Below are positions 53,870 through 62,109 of a stretch of 64,000 nt of DNA, piece after piece; within the stretch, counting starts at the first letter, position 1; every line of letters starts with the position of its first letter. The stretch is from CAXBNB01 sp040151475 (GTDB lineage Bacteria > Bacteroidota > Bacteroidia > Cytophagales > Cyclobacteriaceae): contig NZ_JBDKWG010000124.1 in NCBI RefSeq assembly GCF_040151475.1, positions 1-64,000 on the forward strand, read 5' to 3'. Position numbers and translations under genes: made by a program. The notes under the pieces are model-generated. The model worked only from the letters and a program-made list of their open reading frames with translations. It did no database searches and was not told where the DNA came from.

Positions 53870-55267
53870 ATGAAAAGCTACGCTGATCTTGTCGAACAAA
53901 CATTTGAATTCCCTACAAAAGAATTTAAGGTTAAAAAAAATAAATTGTTGTTCAATGATGTCGATCTGACGGACATTATAGAAAAGTATGGAACCCCACT
54001 GAAGCTATCATACCTGCCCAAGATTAGTGAAATGATTCAGTATGCGAAGGAGATTTTCAATAATGCAATCATTAAAAAAAAATATAAAGGAAAATATATT
54101 TATTGCTATTGTACTAAGTCCTCTCACTTCGAATTTGTGCTTGACGAGGCTCTGAAAAATGATATTCATATCGAAACTTCGTCAGCTTTCGATATATTCA
54201 TAGTAGAGAACCTTTTAGCAAAAGAAAAGATTACCAAAAACACTTATATCCTTTGTAACGGGTTCAAAAGAGAGCTGTATAAAGAAAAGATTGCAAACCT
54301 TATAAATGACGGGTTCAAAAATTGCGTTCCTATTTTGGACAATCTCAATGAGCTGGAATACTATCAAAAACATATCAACACCCAATTTCAAATTGGAATA
54401 AGAGTGGCATCAGATGAAGAACCTAACTTTTCATTTTACACCTCTCGTCTCGGCATTCGCTACAACGACATAGTAGATTACTACAAAAAAGAAATCAAAG
54501 ACCATCCTAATACCAATCTTAAGATGTTGCATTTTTTCATCAACACTGGCATTAAGGATACAGCATACTACTGGAGTGAATTGAGTCGCTTTATGTACAA
54601 ATATTGTGAACTGAAAAAAATATGCCCTACTCTGGATTCAGTTGATATCGGGGGAGGATTTCCTATTAAAAGTTCGCTTCATTTCGAATATGATTTCGAA
54701 TATATGGCTGAACAGATTGTGGAAAACATCAAATGGATTTGCGAAAAAAATCATGTTGACGTACCTGACATTTTCACAGAGTTTGGCAGTTTCACAGTAG
54801 GTGAAAGCGGTGCTACCATCTATTCGGTACTTGACCAAAAGCTCCAAAACGACAAAGAACTTTGGTACATGATGGATGGATCTTTCATTACCAACCTTCC
54901 CGATGTATGGGGACTGAACCAAAAATACATCATGCTCCCTATAAATCACTGGGACAACAATTTCCATAAAGTAAACATTGGTGGGCTTACCTGCGATAGC
55001 ATGGACTATTATGATTCAGAAGCACATATTGCTGAAGTGTTCTTGCCTATGTTTGACGAAACTGAAACACTATACTTTGGTTTTTTCCACACAGGTGCAT
55101 ATCAGGAAGCATTGAGTGGATACGGAGGAATTCAGCACTGCCTTATTCCCGCACCAAAACATATAGTCATTCAGAAAAATGAAGATGGAACACTAGAATC
55201 AAGAGTTTTCTCAGAAGAGCAAACAAATGAATCAATGCTGAAAATTCTGGGTTATTCAGAAAAATGA
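53870..55267 (+). CDS. speA: arginine decarboxylase (short, fold-type III PLP enzyme)
   Basis: The 465-aa enzyme probably decarboxylates arginine to agmatine for polyamine synthesis. It has the alanine-racemase-like barrel with YCYCTKSSHFEFV (PLP lysine region), the DIGGGFPIKS phosphate-binding loop, and the C-terminal TCDSMDYYDSE segment. It is shorter than the 630-aa SpeA of Proteobacteria, as is usual in Bacteroidota. It sits beside argS in divergent orientation. Confidence 0.88.
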   Translation: MKSYADLVEQTFEFPTKEFKVKKNKLLFNDVDLTDIIEKYGTPLKLSYLPKISEMIQYAKEIFNNAIIKKKYKGKYIYCYCTKSSHFEFVLDEALKNDIHIETSSAFDIFIVENLLAKEKITKNTYILCNGFKRELYKEKIANLINDGFKNCVPILDNLNELEYYQKHINTQFQIGIRVASDEEPNFSFYTSRLGIRYNDIVDYYKKEIKDHPNTNLKMLHFFINTGIKDTAYYWSELSRFMYKYCELKKICPTLDSVDIGGGFPIKSSLHFEYDFEYMAEQIVENIKWICEKNHVDVPDIFTEFGSFTVGESGATIYSVLDQKLQNDKELWYMMDGSFITNLPDVWGLNQKYIMLPINHWDNNFHKVNIGGLTCDSMDYYDSEAHIAEVFLPMFDETETLYFGFFHTGAYQEALSGYGGIQHCLIPAPKHIVIQKNEDGTLESRVFSEEQTNESMLKILGYSEK

Positions 55268-55325
55268 AGTTTACTTTTAATCATCTTAATTAATTAAAAT
55301 GCGTAAACTACAGCTAAAAGAATAA

Positions 55326-56057
55326 GTGAAAGGCAGCCTCGTAATTATACCCACTTACAATGAAAAAGAAAATATCGAAGATATCATTCGTTCGATTTTC
55401 AATCTTGAGCACGACTTTCATATTCTAATCATTGATGACAGCTCACCGGATCAGACTTCCAGAATAGTTCAAGGATTACAAAGTGAATTTCCCAACCTTT
55501 TCCTCATCAACAGAAAAAACAAATCAGGACTAGGAACAGCCTACATTGAGGGTTTTAAATATGCCTTGAAAAACGATTATATGTACATTTTTGAAATGGA
55601 TGCAGACTTTTCTCATCCACCGGCTGACCTGATAAAACTATATAATGCCTGTCACACCGATGGATTTGACATGTCAATTGGATCCCGGTACATTTCAGGA
55701 GTAAATGTGGTAAACTGGCCTATGGGCAGGGTACTAATGTCTTACTTTGCCAGCTTATATGTTCAGTTTATCACCGGACTGCCCATCAAGGATGCTACTG
55801 CCGGTTTCAAATGCTACACAACAAAAGTACTTCAAACAATAAATCTCGATAAAGTAAAATTCGTTGGTTATGCTTTCCAAATCGAAATGAAATTTCTTGC
55901 CTGGAAATATGGTTTTAAAATCAAAGAAGTGCCAATCATATTTACCGATCGAACCAAAGGAACCTCAAAAATGTCTTCAGGTATATTTCGTGAAGCTGTA
56001 CTAGGTGTGATCCAGCTTAAAATCTACAGCCTCTTCAAAAAATATCATCATAACTGA
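55326..56057 (+). CDS. dolichyl-phosphate-mannose-synthase-like glycosyltransferase (GT2)
   Basis: The 243-aa GT2 enzyme has the SLVIIPTYNEKENIE start, the ILIIDDSSPD nucleotide site, and the DxD motif in FEMDADFSHPP, as in polyprenol-monophosphomannose synthases that load lipid-linked sugars. No transmembrane extension is present. The start is a GTG directly after an in-frame TAA stop; a mini frame of eight codons begins at 55299 in the same frame. It may glycosylate cell-envelope lipids or proteins. Confidence 0.87.
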   Translation: MKGSLVIIPTYNEKENIEDIIRSIFNLEHDFHILIIDDSSPDQTSRIVQGLQSEFPNLFLINRKNKSGLGTAYIEGFKYALKNDYMYIFEMDADFSHPPADLIKLYNACHTDGFDMSIGSRYISGVNVVNWPMGRVLMSYFASLYVQFITGLPIKDATAGFKCYTTKVLQTINLDKVKFVGYAFQIEMKFLAWKYGFKIKEVPIIFTDRTKGTSKMSSGIFREAVLGVIQLKIYSLFKKYHHN

Positions 56058-56142
56058 TAAATATCATGTTGAATATTGTCCTTTTCTATTGAAACATAAC
56101 GAGAATCAATAGAATGTACAGGCTGCTACCGCCATTCATCCG

Positions 56143-56150
56143 TAAATTTG
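56143..56150 (+). promoter_or_regulatory. -7 promoter element for the Dps gene
   Basis: TAAATTTG matches the -7 consensus and lies 26 bp upstream of the start codon. Confidence 0.45.
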
Positions 56151-56176
56151 TATATAACTTTTAAACAAAAAAACAC

Positions 56177-56620
56177 ATGAAAAGCAACACATTAATTATT
56201 GATAAACTCAATTTATTATTAGCAGATTTTCAAATCTACTATCAAAACCTCAGAGGCTTTCACTGGAACATTCAGGGTCGTGAATTTTTCGAACTACATG
56301 TCAAATTCGAAGAATTATATACTGATTCAGCCATAAAAATTGACACCATTGCCGAAAGAATACTGACCGTAGGTGGTGTGCCTTTACACGCTTTCGAAGA
56401 TTACCTGAACACAGCTACAATTGCTCCTGTAAAAAATGTCCACAATGGTGAAACAGCAGTAAAAACAATTGTAACTAATATTGAAGATTTAATTACTCTC
56501 GAAAGAGAAATTAAGGACATTGCTGCCGATGCAAATGATAGTGGTACAGAAGATCAAATGTCTGCCTTTATCGAAGAGCAGGAAAAATCAATATGGATGT
56601 ACAAAGCCTGGTTGAAGTAA
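56177..56620 (+). CDS. dps: Dps-family ferritin-like DNA/iron protection protein
   Basis: The 147-aa four-helix protein has the ferroxidase residues expected of Dps: FHWNI near residue 30, then the acidic pair in KIDTIAERI near residue 55-63. Dps dodecamers oxidise ferrous iron and shield DNA under starvation or peroxide stress. The C-terminal helix ends in EKSIWMYKAWL. It is convergent with the thioredoxin gene at a 15-bp spacing. Confidence 0.93.
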   Translation: MKSNTLIIDKLNLLLADFQIYYQNLRGFHWNIQGREFFELHVKFEELYTDSAIKIDTIAERILTVGGVPLHAFEDYLNTATIAPVKNVHNGETAVKTIVTNIEDLITLEREIKDIAADANDSGTEDQMSAFIEEQEKSIWMYKAWLK

Positions 56621-56635
56621 TAGCCCTCGTGTTAA

Positions 56636-57085
56636 CTAGTCAAAACTCTTTAAGCTATTCATAAATTGTTTTGGTTTTTGGTAACCAACAATTCTTTCAA
56701 TCTTCTTGAAATCAGGACTTGCAACCAACATGGTTGGGAGTCCTGTAATTCCATTCTTCTGGGCTAATCCTTTAGCCGTATATTTTTCTCCCAAATAATC
56801 AAATGTCCCGGGACTGTCAAAATTCAGCTTGACCGGATAGTAATTTTCATTCAGGTAAGCTGTTACTTCAGGATCAGTAAAGGTCTTCTTATCCATTACC
56901 TTGCACCAACTGCACCACTTGGCAGTAAAGTCTATGAAGACTTTCTTTGGCTTTTCCTTTGTTAATCTTTGAACCTCCTCTATACCATACCATTTTAATT
57001 CTGGTGTAGTCTCCTCGTTATTTACCTCAATAAAAGAGGTAAGAAGCAAGGTCATTAAAAGAGACAATGTGACGATTCGATTCAT
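56636..57085 (-). CDS. exported thioredoxin-fold protein (CSWC)
   Basis: The 149-aa protein has a signal peptide and a thioredoxin fold with the WCSWCKVMDKKTF active site, similar to the soluble C-terminal domain of DsbD or DUF255-type proteins. The cis-proline segment GITGLPTML is present. It probably keeps periplasmic thiols reduced. A perfect -7 element lies upstream. It is convergent with dps. Confidence 0.87.
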   Translation of the reverse strand: MNRIVTLSLLMTLLLTSFIEVNNEETTPELKWYGIEEVQRLTKEKPKKVFIDFTAKWCSWCKVMDKKTFTDPEVTAYLNENYYPVKLNFDSPGTFDYLGEKYTAKGLAQKNGITGLPTMLVASPDFKKIERIVGYQKPKQFMNSLKSFD

Positions 57086-57105
57086 ATTACAAGGTATTTA
57101 ATAGA

Positions 57106-57113
57106 CAAATATA
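57106..57113 (-). promoter_or_regulatory. -7 promoter element for the thioredoxin gene
   Basis: TATATTTG on the minus strand fits TAnnTTTG and lies about 21 bp upstream of the start codon. The -33 element is poor. Confidence 0.4.
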
Positions 57114-57365
57114 TTATGGACAAGCGTTTGAATTACTTATTCCCAAGGAGTACTTAAATCACGATTTGAACAAATTTGTTCAGAATAATTTTAAAACCGT
57201 ACCTCAAACTGATATTTAGTCGCATCAGCCTGTCATTTATTTTTTATATTTTGTGATCCAAATATCCTCACCCTCAATAACTCCGCAGACTGTGCTTATT
57301 TTAGAGTGGACATTTTTTTATTTATTGAATTGCATATTAAATTGAGGACTTAATCTAATAACACT

Positions 57366-58127
57366 ATGTATATAAATCTTTCGGGGTTAAACGTATTGGT
57401 AACTGGGGCTAGCAAAGGAATAGGTAAAGCGATCGCGTCCAAACTTGCCGAAGCAGGAGCCACAGTGGCCGTTCACTACAACAAAAACATGAGAGAGGCG
57501 GAAAACCTTGCGCATGTACTAGGCAATGAGTCCAAATCATTTCAAGCAGACCTGTCACAGCCCGATGGAGCAGCACAGCTTTTCGACAGGGTAATATTAG
57601 AAATGGGAAGCCTTGAAATCCTGATCAACAATGCAGGCATTGCCGAACCAGCCAATATAGATGCCAAAGAATCTGAGTGGCTTGCTGCCTGGAACAACAA
57701 TATACAGGTAAACCTGACTTCCGCAGGAGTACTTTGTAAAAAAGTGATCGAACACTTTCTCAAAAGAAAAAGTGCAGGTAGGATCATTAACATCACTTCC
57801 CGGGCTGCATTCAAAGGTGATACAGCTGAGTACATGGCCTATGCCGCCTCCAAAGCAGGGTTGGTAGCCATAACCCGATCCATCGCCAGGGCTTATGGAA
57901 AAGACGGAATAAAAGCCTTTAACATTGCGCCTGGTTTTGTACGCACAGACATGTCTCGAAAAATAATGGAAGAATATGGCAATGAAGTGGGTATGGAAGA
58001 CATAGCTTTGGAGCGTATGACCGAACCAAAAGATATTGCACCTTTAGTTACTTTTCTGGCAAGCGGAATGGCTGATCACGCTACAGGAAGCACCATCGAT
58101 GTAAATGCCGGCAGCTACATGCGCTAA
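57366..58127 (+). CDS. short-chain dehydrogenase/reductase
   Basis: The 253-aa SDR enzyme has the NAD(P)-binding TGASKGIGKA motif at residues 13-22, the NNAG structural motif and the catalytic set Ser-Tyr-Lys in ITSRAAF...YMAYAASK. The C-terminal TGSTIDVNAGSYMR is typical of FabG-like enzymes, but the substrate is unknown. It is a single gene preceded by a 280-bp spacer. Confidence 0.92.
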   Translation: MYINLSGLNVLVTGASKGIGKAIASKLAEAGATVAVHYNKNMREAENLAHVLGNESKSFQADLSQPDGAAQLFDRVILEMGSLEILINNAGIAEPANIDAKESEWLAAWNNNIQVNLTSAGVLCKKVIEHFLKRKSAGRIINITSRAAFKGDTAEYMAYAASKAGLVAITRSIARAYGKDGIKAFNIAPGFVRTDMSRKIMEEYGNEVGMEDIALERMTEPKDIAPLVTFLASGMADHATGSTIDVNAGSYMR

Positions 58128-58156
58128 AAGGTTTCAGCAATACTTTTTATTGGATT

Positions 58157-58267
58157 TTAGAAGAAAATAAATAGTATCAGGATAAATACTATCAACAAAA
58201 TATACATGATCAGATCGTTCATGAAGTAACTCTTGTACTTATTGTAAAATTCTTTCAGCTTTTTCAT
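58157..58267 (-). CDS. 36-residue single-helix membrane peptide
   Basis: A 37-codon frame with an ATG start and AGGAAAAG directly upstream encodes a basic, aromatic N-terminus (MKKLKEFYNKYKSYFMND) followed by a continuous hydrophobic helix to the end (MYILLIVFILILFIFF). The frame lies alone on the minus strand between two plus-strand genes. Its composition is very unlike random sequence, so it is probably a real membrane-anchored small protein of unknown function. It is too short for most gene finders. Confidence 0.55.
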   Translation of the reverse strand: MKKLKEFYNKYKSYFMNDLIMYILLIVFILILFIFF

Positions 58268-58416
58268 CTTTTCCTATAGAAGATCAAAATTAACGAAAAA
58301 TGATCCATTCATATTAATACTATTTTGCCAAAAAATTGAATCATAATGCTTAATTATAGATCAATAATGTACAGCTAGTGGCTAATTTAGACCGCATTTT
58401 ATCTATATCAAAAATA

Positions 58417-58424
58417 TAATTTTG
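58417..58424 (+). promoter_or_regulatory. -7 promoter element for pruA
   Basis: TAATTTTG matches TAnnTTTG 36 bp before the start codon. AAGGAAA precedes the ATG as a possible ribosome-binding site. Confidence 0.4.
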
Positions 58425-58460
58425 TACTGATAACAAAGCATCATTATAGCCCCAAGGAAA

Positions 58461-60092
58461 ATGTCAAAAGGAATATACAACGTACCCCGGCCCAAAAACG
58501 AACCCATTCTTTCTTATGCACCCGGCAGCAATGAAAAAGCTAACCTAAAAGCACAGCTACAAGCTTACAAAGCTGAAGAAACTGACATCCCTATGTACAT
58601 TGGGGGGAAAGAAGTTCGTACAAATAAAAAAATTCGTATATCTCCTCCTCATGAACACAAGCATACTTTGGGATATTTCAATGAAGGAGATGCAAGCCAT
58701 GTAAAAGAAGCAATAGATGTCGCATTAGATGCAAGAAAATCATGGGCAGAAATGTCGTGGGAACATAGGGCTGCCATTTTCCTAAAAGCCGCAGACTTGG
58801 TAGCTGGGCCGTACCGGGCAAAAATAAATGCTGCCACCATGCTAGGCCAGTCAAAAAATGCATTTCAGGCAGAAATAGATGCTGCCTGTGAGTACATTGA
58901 CTTTTTAAGATTCAATGTATTTTTCATGACAGAGCTATATGCGCAACAACCTCAATCAGCATTGGGTATGTGGAACAGGTTGGAACACAGGCCTCTGGAA
59001 GGTTTCGTTTTCGCTATTACCCCATTCAATTTTACTTCTATTGCGGGCAACCTACCCGGAGCTCCTGCACTGATGGGAAATTCTGTCGTTTGGAAACCTG
59101 CCTACACACAGATCTATTCAGCACAGGTGCTAATGGAAGTATTTAAGGAAGCCGGACTTCCAGATGGTGTGATCAACCTGATTTATGTAGATGGTCCTGT
59201 GGCTGGTGAAGTAGTTTTCAATCATCCGGATTTTGCCGGACTACATTTTACCGGAAGTACAAGTGTTTTTCAAAGCTTGTGGCGCACAATTGGTGGGAAC
59301 ATTCACAAGTATAAAACCTATCCGAGAATAGTAGGAGAAACGGGAGGAAAGGATTTTATCGTGGCACACAAATCTGCTGATGCAAAAGCTTTAGCTACCG
59401 CTATCGTACGTGGTGCATTTGAATTTCAGGGGCAAAAATGCAGTGCCGCATCCCGTGCCTACATTCCCGATAATATCTGGAATGAAGTGAAGAGTTCTAT
59501 ACTGGATGACCTGAAAGCTATAAAAATGGGTAGCCCTGAGGATTTCACCAATTTCATGAATGCAGTAATTGACGAACGTTCATTCGATAAGATTGCAGGT
59601 TTCATTGATGACGCCAAAAATAATGACGAGGTAGAAATTATTGCAGGGGGTGGATACGATAAAACTGAAGGATATTTTATAGAACCTACGGTAATCGTAA
59701 CCAAAGACCCCATGTACAGAACCATGTGCGAGGAGATTTTCGGGCCGGTGATCACCATATATGTCTATCCACAAAACAACTACGAAGCTGTACTGGAAAT
59801 GGTTGACAACACTTCTCCGTATGCATTGACAGGAGCTGTTTTTTCTCAAGACAGATATGCCGCCGAGTTTGCGACAAAAAAACTGGTGAATGCCGCTGGC
59901 AACTTTTACATCAATGACAAACCTACAGGGGCTGTAGTAGGACAACAGCCATTTGGTGGAGCCAGGGCATCCGGTACCAACGACAAAGCCGGATCAATCC
60001 TTAACCTGATAAGATGGGTAAGCCCGAGAACGATCAAAGAAACTTTTGATCCTCCAAAAAATTTCAGGTATCCTTTTATGGGGGAGGAGTGA
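58461..60092 (+). CDS. pruA: L-glutamate gamma-semialdehyde dehydrogenase (delta-1-pyrroline-5-carboxylate dehydrogenase)
   Basis: The 543-aa aldehyde dehydrogenase performs the last step of proline breakdown to glutamate. The catalytic cysteine is in FQGQKCSAASRAYIP and the general-base glutamate in VGETGGKDFI. The C-terminal GQQPFGGARASGTNDKAG motif distinguishes pyrroline-5-carboxylate dehydrogenases. The proline dehydrogenase domain is not fused and putA is not adjacent. A 7-bp stem-loop follows. Confidence 0.95.
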   Translation: MSKGIYNVPRPKNEPILSYAPGSNEKANLKAQLQAYKAEETDIPMYIGGKEVRTNKKIRISPPHEHKHTLGYFNEGDASHVKEAIDVALDARKSWAEMSWEHRAAIFLKAADLVAGPYRAKINAATMLGQSKNAFQAEIDAACEYIDFLRFNVFFMTELYAQQPQSALGMWNRLEHRPLEGFVFAITPFNFTSIAGNLPGAPALMGNSVVWKPAYTQIYSAQVLMEVFKEAGLPDGVINLIYVDGPVAGEVVFNHPDFAGLHFTGSTSVFQSLWRTIGGNIHKYKTYPRIVGETGGKDFIVAHKSADAKALATAIVRGAFEFQGQKCSAASRAYIPDNIWNEVKSSILDDLKAIKMGSPEDFTNFMNAVIDERSFDKIAGFIDDAKNNDEVEIIAGGGYDKTEGYFIEPTVIVTKDPMYRTMCEEIFGPVITIYVYPQNNYEAVLEMVDNTSPYALTGAVFSQDRYAAEFATKKLVNAAGNFYINDKPTGAVVGQQPFGGARASGTNDKAGSILNLIRWVSPRTIKETFDPPKNFRYPFMGEE

Positions 60093-60101
60093 TAAAGTAT
60101 T

Positions 60102-60120
60102 CCAAAGGCAATACCTTTGG
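60102..60120 (+). terminator. stem-loop after pruA
   Basis: A perfect 7-bp stem CCAAAGG/CCTTTGG with a CAATA loop lies 10 bp beyond the pruA stop. The following sequence is only partly T-rich, so termination efficiency is uncertain. Confidence 0.5.
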
Positions 60121-60390
60121 TGTTCTGTAAATTTTCTAAAGTCCTGTTTTTTATAACTTTTTAGGACTACAGTATGAATGCTCAACGTCGATATAAGGTG
60201 GGTGCACTTGCACTTTCCAATATCAATAAAGTGTCGAATTCCAAACAGTTGAAGGTAGCTGGAAAGCGCATTCACTATACATTTTATGTGTATTCGTGTT
60301 TTTCGTTCTGGGTAGTCTCTTTCAGGCTACAGCCGTGCGGTAGGGCAAGTCACGAGTAATAGATCTCTTGCTTGATATGATGATTATAAG

Positions 60391-60398
60391 TATCTTTG
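60391..60398 (+). promoter_or_regulatory. promoter of the methyltransferase giving a leaderless mRNA
   Basis: TATCTTTG is an exact -7 element, with a TTG (60368-60370) 20 bp upstream. The start codon begins only 4 bp after the -7 element, so the transcript is expected to start at or very near the ATG. Confidence 0.55.
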
Positions 60399-60402
60399 AA
60401 TT

Positions 60403-62109
60403 ATGAAAGAAGTTAGTCTAATAAAAGAAACAGGAGCAACCTTTACACCAGAAGGACTAGCTGATTTTTTATCAAGACGAATTCTGTCATATTCTTCAAT
60501 TATTGATCCTTTGGTTATTGACCCTGCCTGTGGCGATGGTGCCCTGTTGCTTTCGATTGGAAAGCAACTTGAAAATAATAATGAAAAGTTTAATCTACTG
60601 GGTTTTGATACAAATCAAGATTATTTAGCCTCAGCAAATGAATGCCTGTCACAAAATATTAAATCTAAATTTGAATTAATAAATGAAGATTTTTTAGAAT
60701 CAATAGATCTCAGTGTTGAGCAACAGTCTATAAGGTTTGATGATGAGGATAATGAGTTTAATAATTTTGCTGATATTGTCATAGCAAATCCTCCCTATGT
60801 ACGAACACAAGTTTTAGGTACAGATAAATCCCAATTATTATCTAAGAAATATGGCCTTAAAGGGAGGGTTGATCTATATTATCCATTTTTAATCGCAATG
60901 ACTCATGCCTTAAAAGAAAATGGTGTTCTTGGTGTAATCACTTCAAATAGATACTTATTTACAAAAAGTGGGGATAGTATAAGAAAGTTTTTACACGATA
61001 ATTTTCATATTTTGGAGGTGATAGATTTAGGAGATACTAAACTTTTTGATGCGGCAGTTCTTCCTGCCATTTTTATAGGACGCAAAAAAAAGAAGGCACA
61101 GAATACTACGGCTAATTTTTTAAAAATATATGAAGAACTCAACGGGTATAATGGAGAATTAATACCATCAACTGATATTTTTGACGTTTTGAATTCTAAA
61201 AACCAAGGTTATTTCACAGATGGTATAAAAAGATATAAAAAGACCTCCGGTATAATTAAGTTCACCCAAGCGAAAGAGAATAACTGGGCAATGCTGTCTG
61301 AATCTGAGGCAGAATGGGTTAAGCAGGTAGAAGCTAATTCAAAGGAAACAATCGGTTCAACTTTTAAAGTTAGAGTCGGTATTAAAACTACCGCCGACAA
61401 AGTTTTTATAAGTGATTCTTGGGAAGACCTAAATGGGACAAAGCCAGAAGAAGAAAATTTAAAAGAACTAATTTCTCAAGAGAATATTAAACCTTGGGCA
61501 ATTTGTGATAAGAAAAAACTAAAAGTCCTTTACCCTCATTTGTCTATTGATGGAGTGAAATCGGTGATAGATATTGAGAAGTATCCAAAAACAAAAAAAT
61601 ATTTTGAAACATTCGAAGAGGTGTTGAAGGCTCGAAAATATTTAATTGATGCTGGTAGAGAGTGGTTTGAACTTTGGGTTCCTCAAAACCCATCTTATTG
61701 GAAATTCCCAAAACTTGTATTTCCTGACATTAGCGCTGTTCCTAGATTCTACTTTGATAATTCAGGTAAAATTGTCAATGGAAACTGCTACTGGATAGTA
61801 GCTAAGGAGAAAAAAGATGAGGAAAAGCTTTTTCTGATTCAAGGTGTTTCAAATTCAAAGTTGATGACCAAGTATCATGATTTGGTTTTTAGTAATAAAC
61901 TTTATTCAGGAAGAAGAAGGTATTTTTCACAATATGTTCAAAACTATCCACTTCCTGATATAAACACATTGGAATCAAAAGATATAATAAATACCGTTAG
62001 GAAAATTAACGCTACAGATGATGAAAACAAGATTTCTAAATTGACTGAAATTTTGGAAAGTCAAGTAGGGAAAGCTTATAGAGTTGCTCCAGTTATTAAT
62101 CTGGATTAA
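60403..62109 (+). CDS. type II restriction-modification adenine-N6 DNA methyltransferase
   Basis: The 568-aa enzyme methylates adenine in the recognition site to protect host DNA from its partner nuclease. It has the S-adenosylmethionine motif DPACGDG (residues 40-46) and the catalytic NPPY (129-132) of gamma-class N6-adenine methyltransferases. A long C-terminal region (about 270-568) is probably the target-recognition domain. An ETGATFTPE segment precedes motif I, as in Eco57I/TaqI-like enzymes. The recognition sequence cannot be deduced. It converges on and overlaps the nuclease gene. Confidence 0.9.
   Translation: MKEVSLIKETGATFTPEGLADFLSRRILSYSSIIDPLVIDPACGDGALLLSIGKQLENNNEKFNLLGFDTNQDYLASANECLSQNIKSKFELINEDFLESIDLSVEQQSIRFDDEDNEFNNFADIVIANPPYVRTQVLGTDKSQLLSKKYGLKGRVDLYYPFLIAMTHALKENGVLGVITSNRYLFTKSGDSIRKFLHDNFHILEVIDLGDTKLFDAAVLPAIFIGRKKKKAQNTTANFLKIYEELNGYNGELIPSTDIFDVLNSKNQGYFTDGIKRYKKTSGIIKFTQAKENNWAMLSESEAEWVKQVEANSKETIGSTFKVRVGIKTTADKVFISDSWEDLNGTKPEEENLKELISQENIKPWAICDKKKLKVLYPHLSIDGVKSVIDIEKYPKTKKYFETFEEVLKARKYLIDAGREWFELWVPQNPSYWKFPKLVFPDISAVPRFYFDNSGKIVNGNCYWIVAKEKKDEEKLFLIQGVSNSKLMTKYHDLVFSNKLYSGRRRYFSQYVQNYPLPDINTLESKDIINTVRKINATDDENKISKLTEILESQVGKAYRVAPVINLD
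62096..62109. repeat. palindromic stop-codon overlap of the convergent R and M genes
   Basis: The 14-bp overlap reads TTAATC-TG-GATTAA, perfect 6-bp arms around two bases. On each strand it encodes Asn-x-Asp-stop, so both genes end in the same palindrome. Confidence 0.8.

Larger units (their letters stand above)
58128..58460. other. intergenic region holding a small membrane peptide and the pruA promoter
   Basis: About 333 bp separate the SDR gene from pruA. It contains the small minus-strand open reading frame annotated separately and a -7 element for pruA. The remainder is AT-rich without other clear signals. Confidence 0.6.
60093..60402. other. intergenic junction between pruA and the restriction-modification genes
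   Basis: This 310-bp stretch holds a stem-loop after pruA, an AGTCCT/AGGACT inverted pair (60140-60168), a hairpin GTAGTCT/AGGCTAC (60312-60330) with GC-richer surroundings, and the promoter of the methyltransferase. No gene is evident. It may mark the left boundary of the inserted restriction-modification island; no clean direct repeat was identified. Confidence 0.5.
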
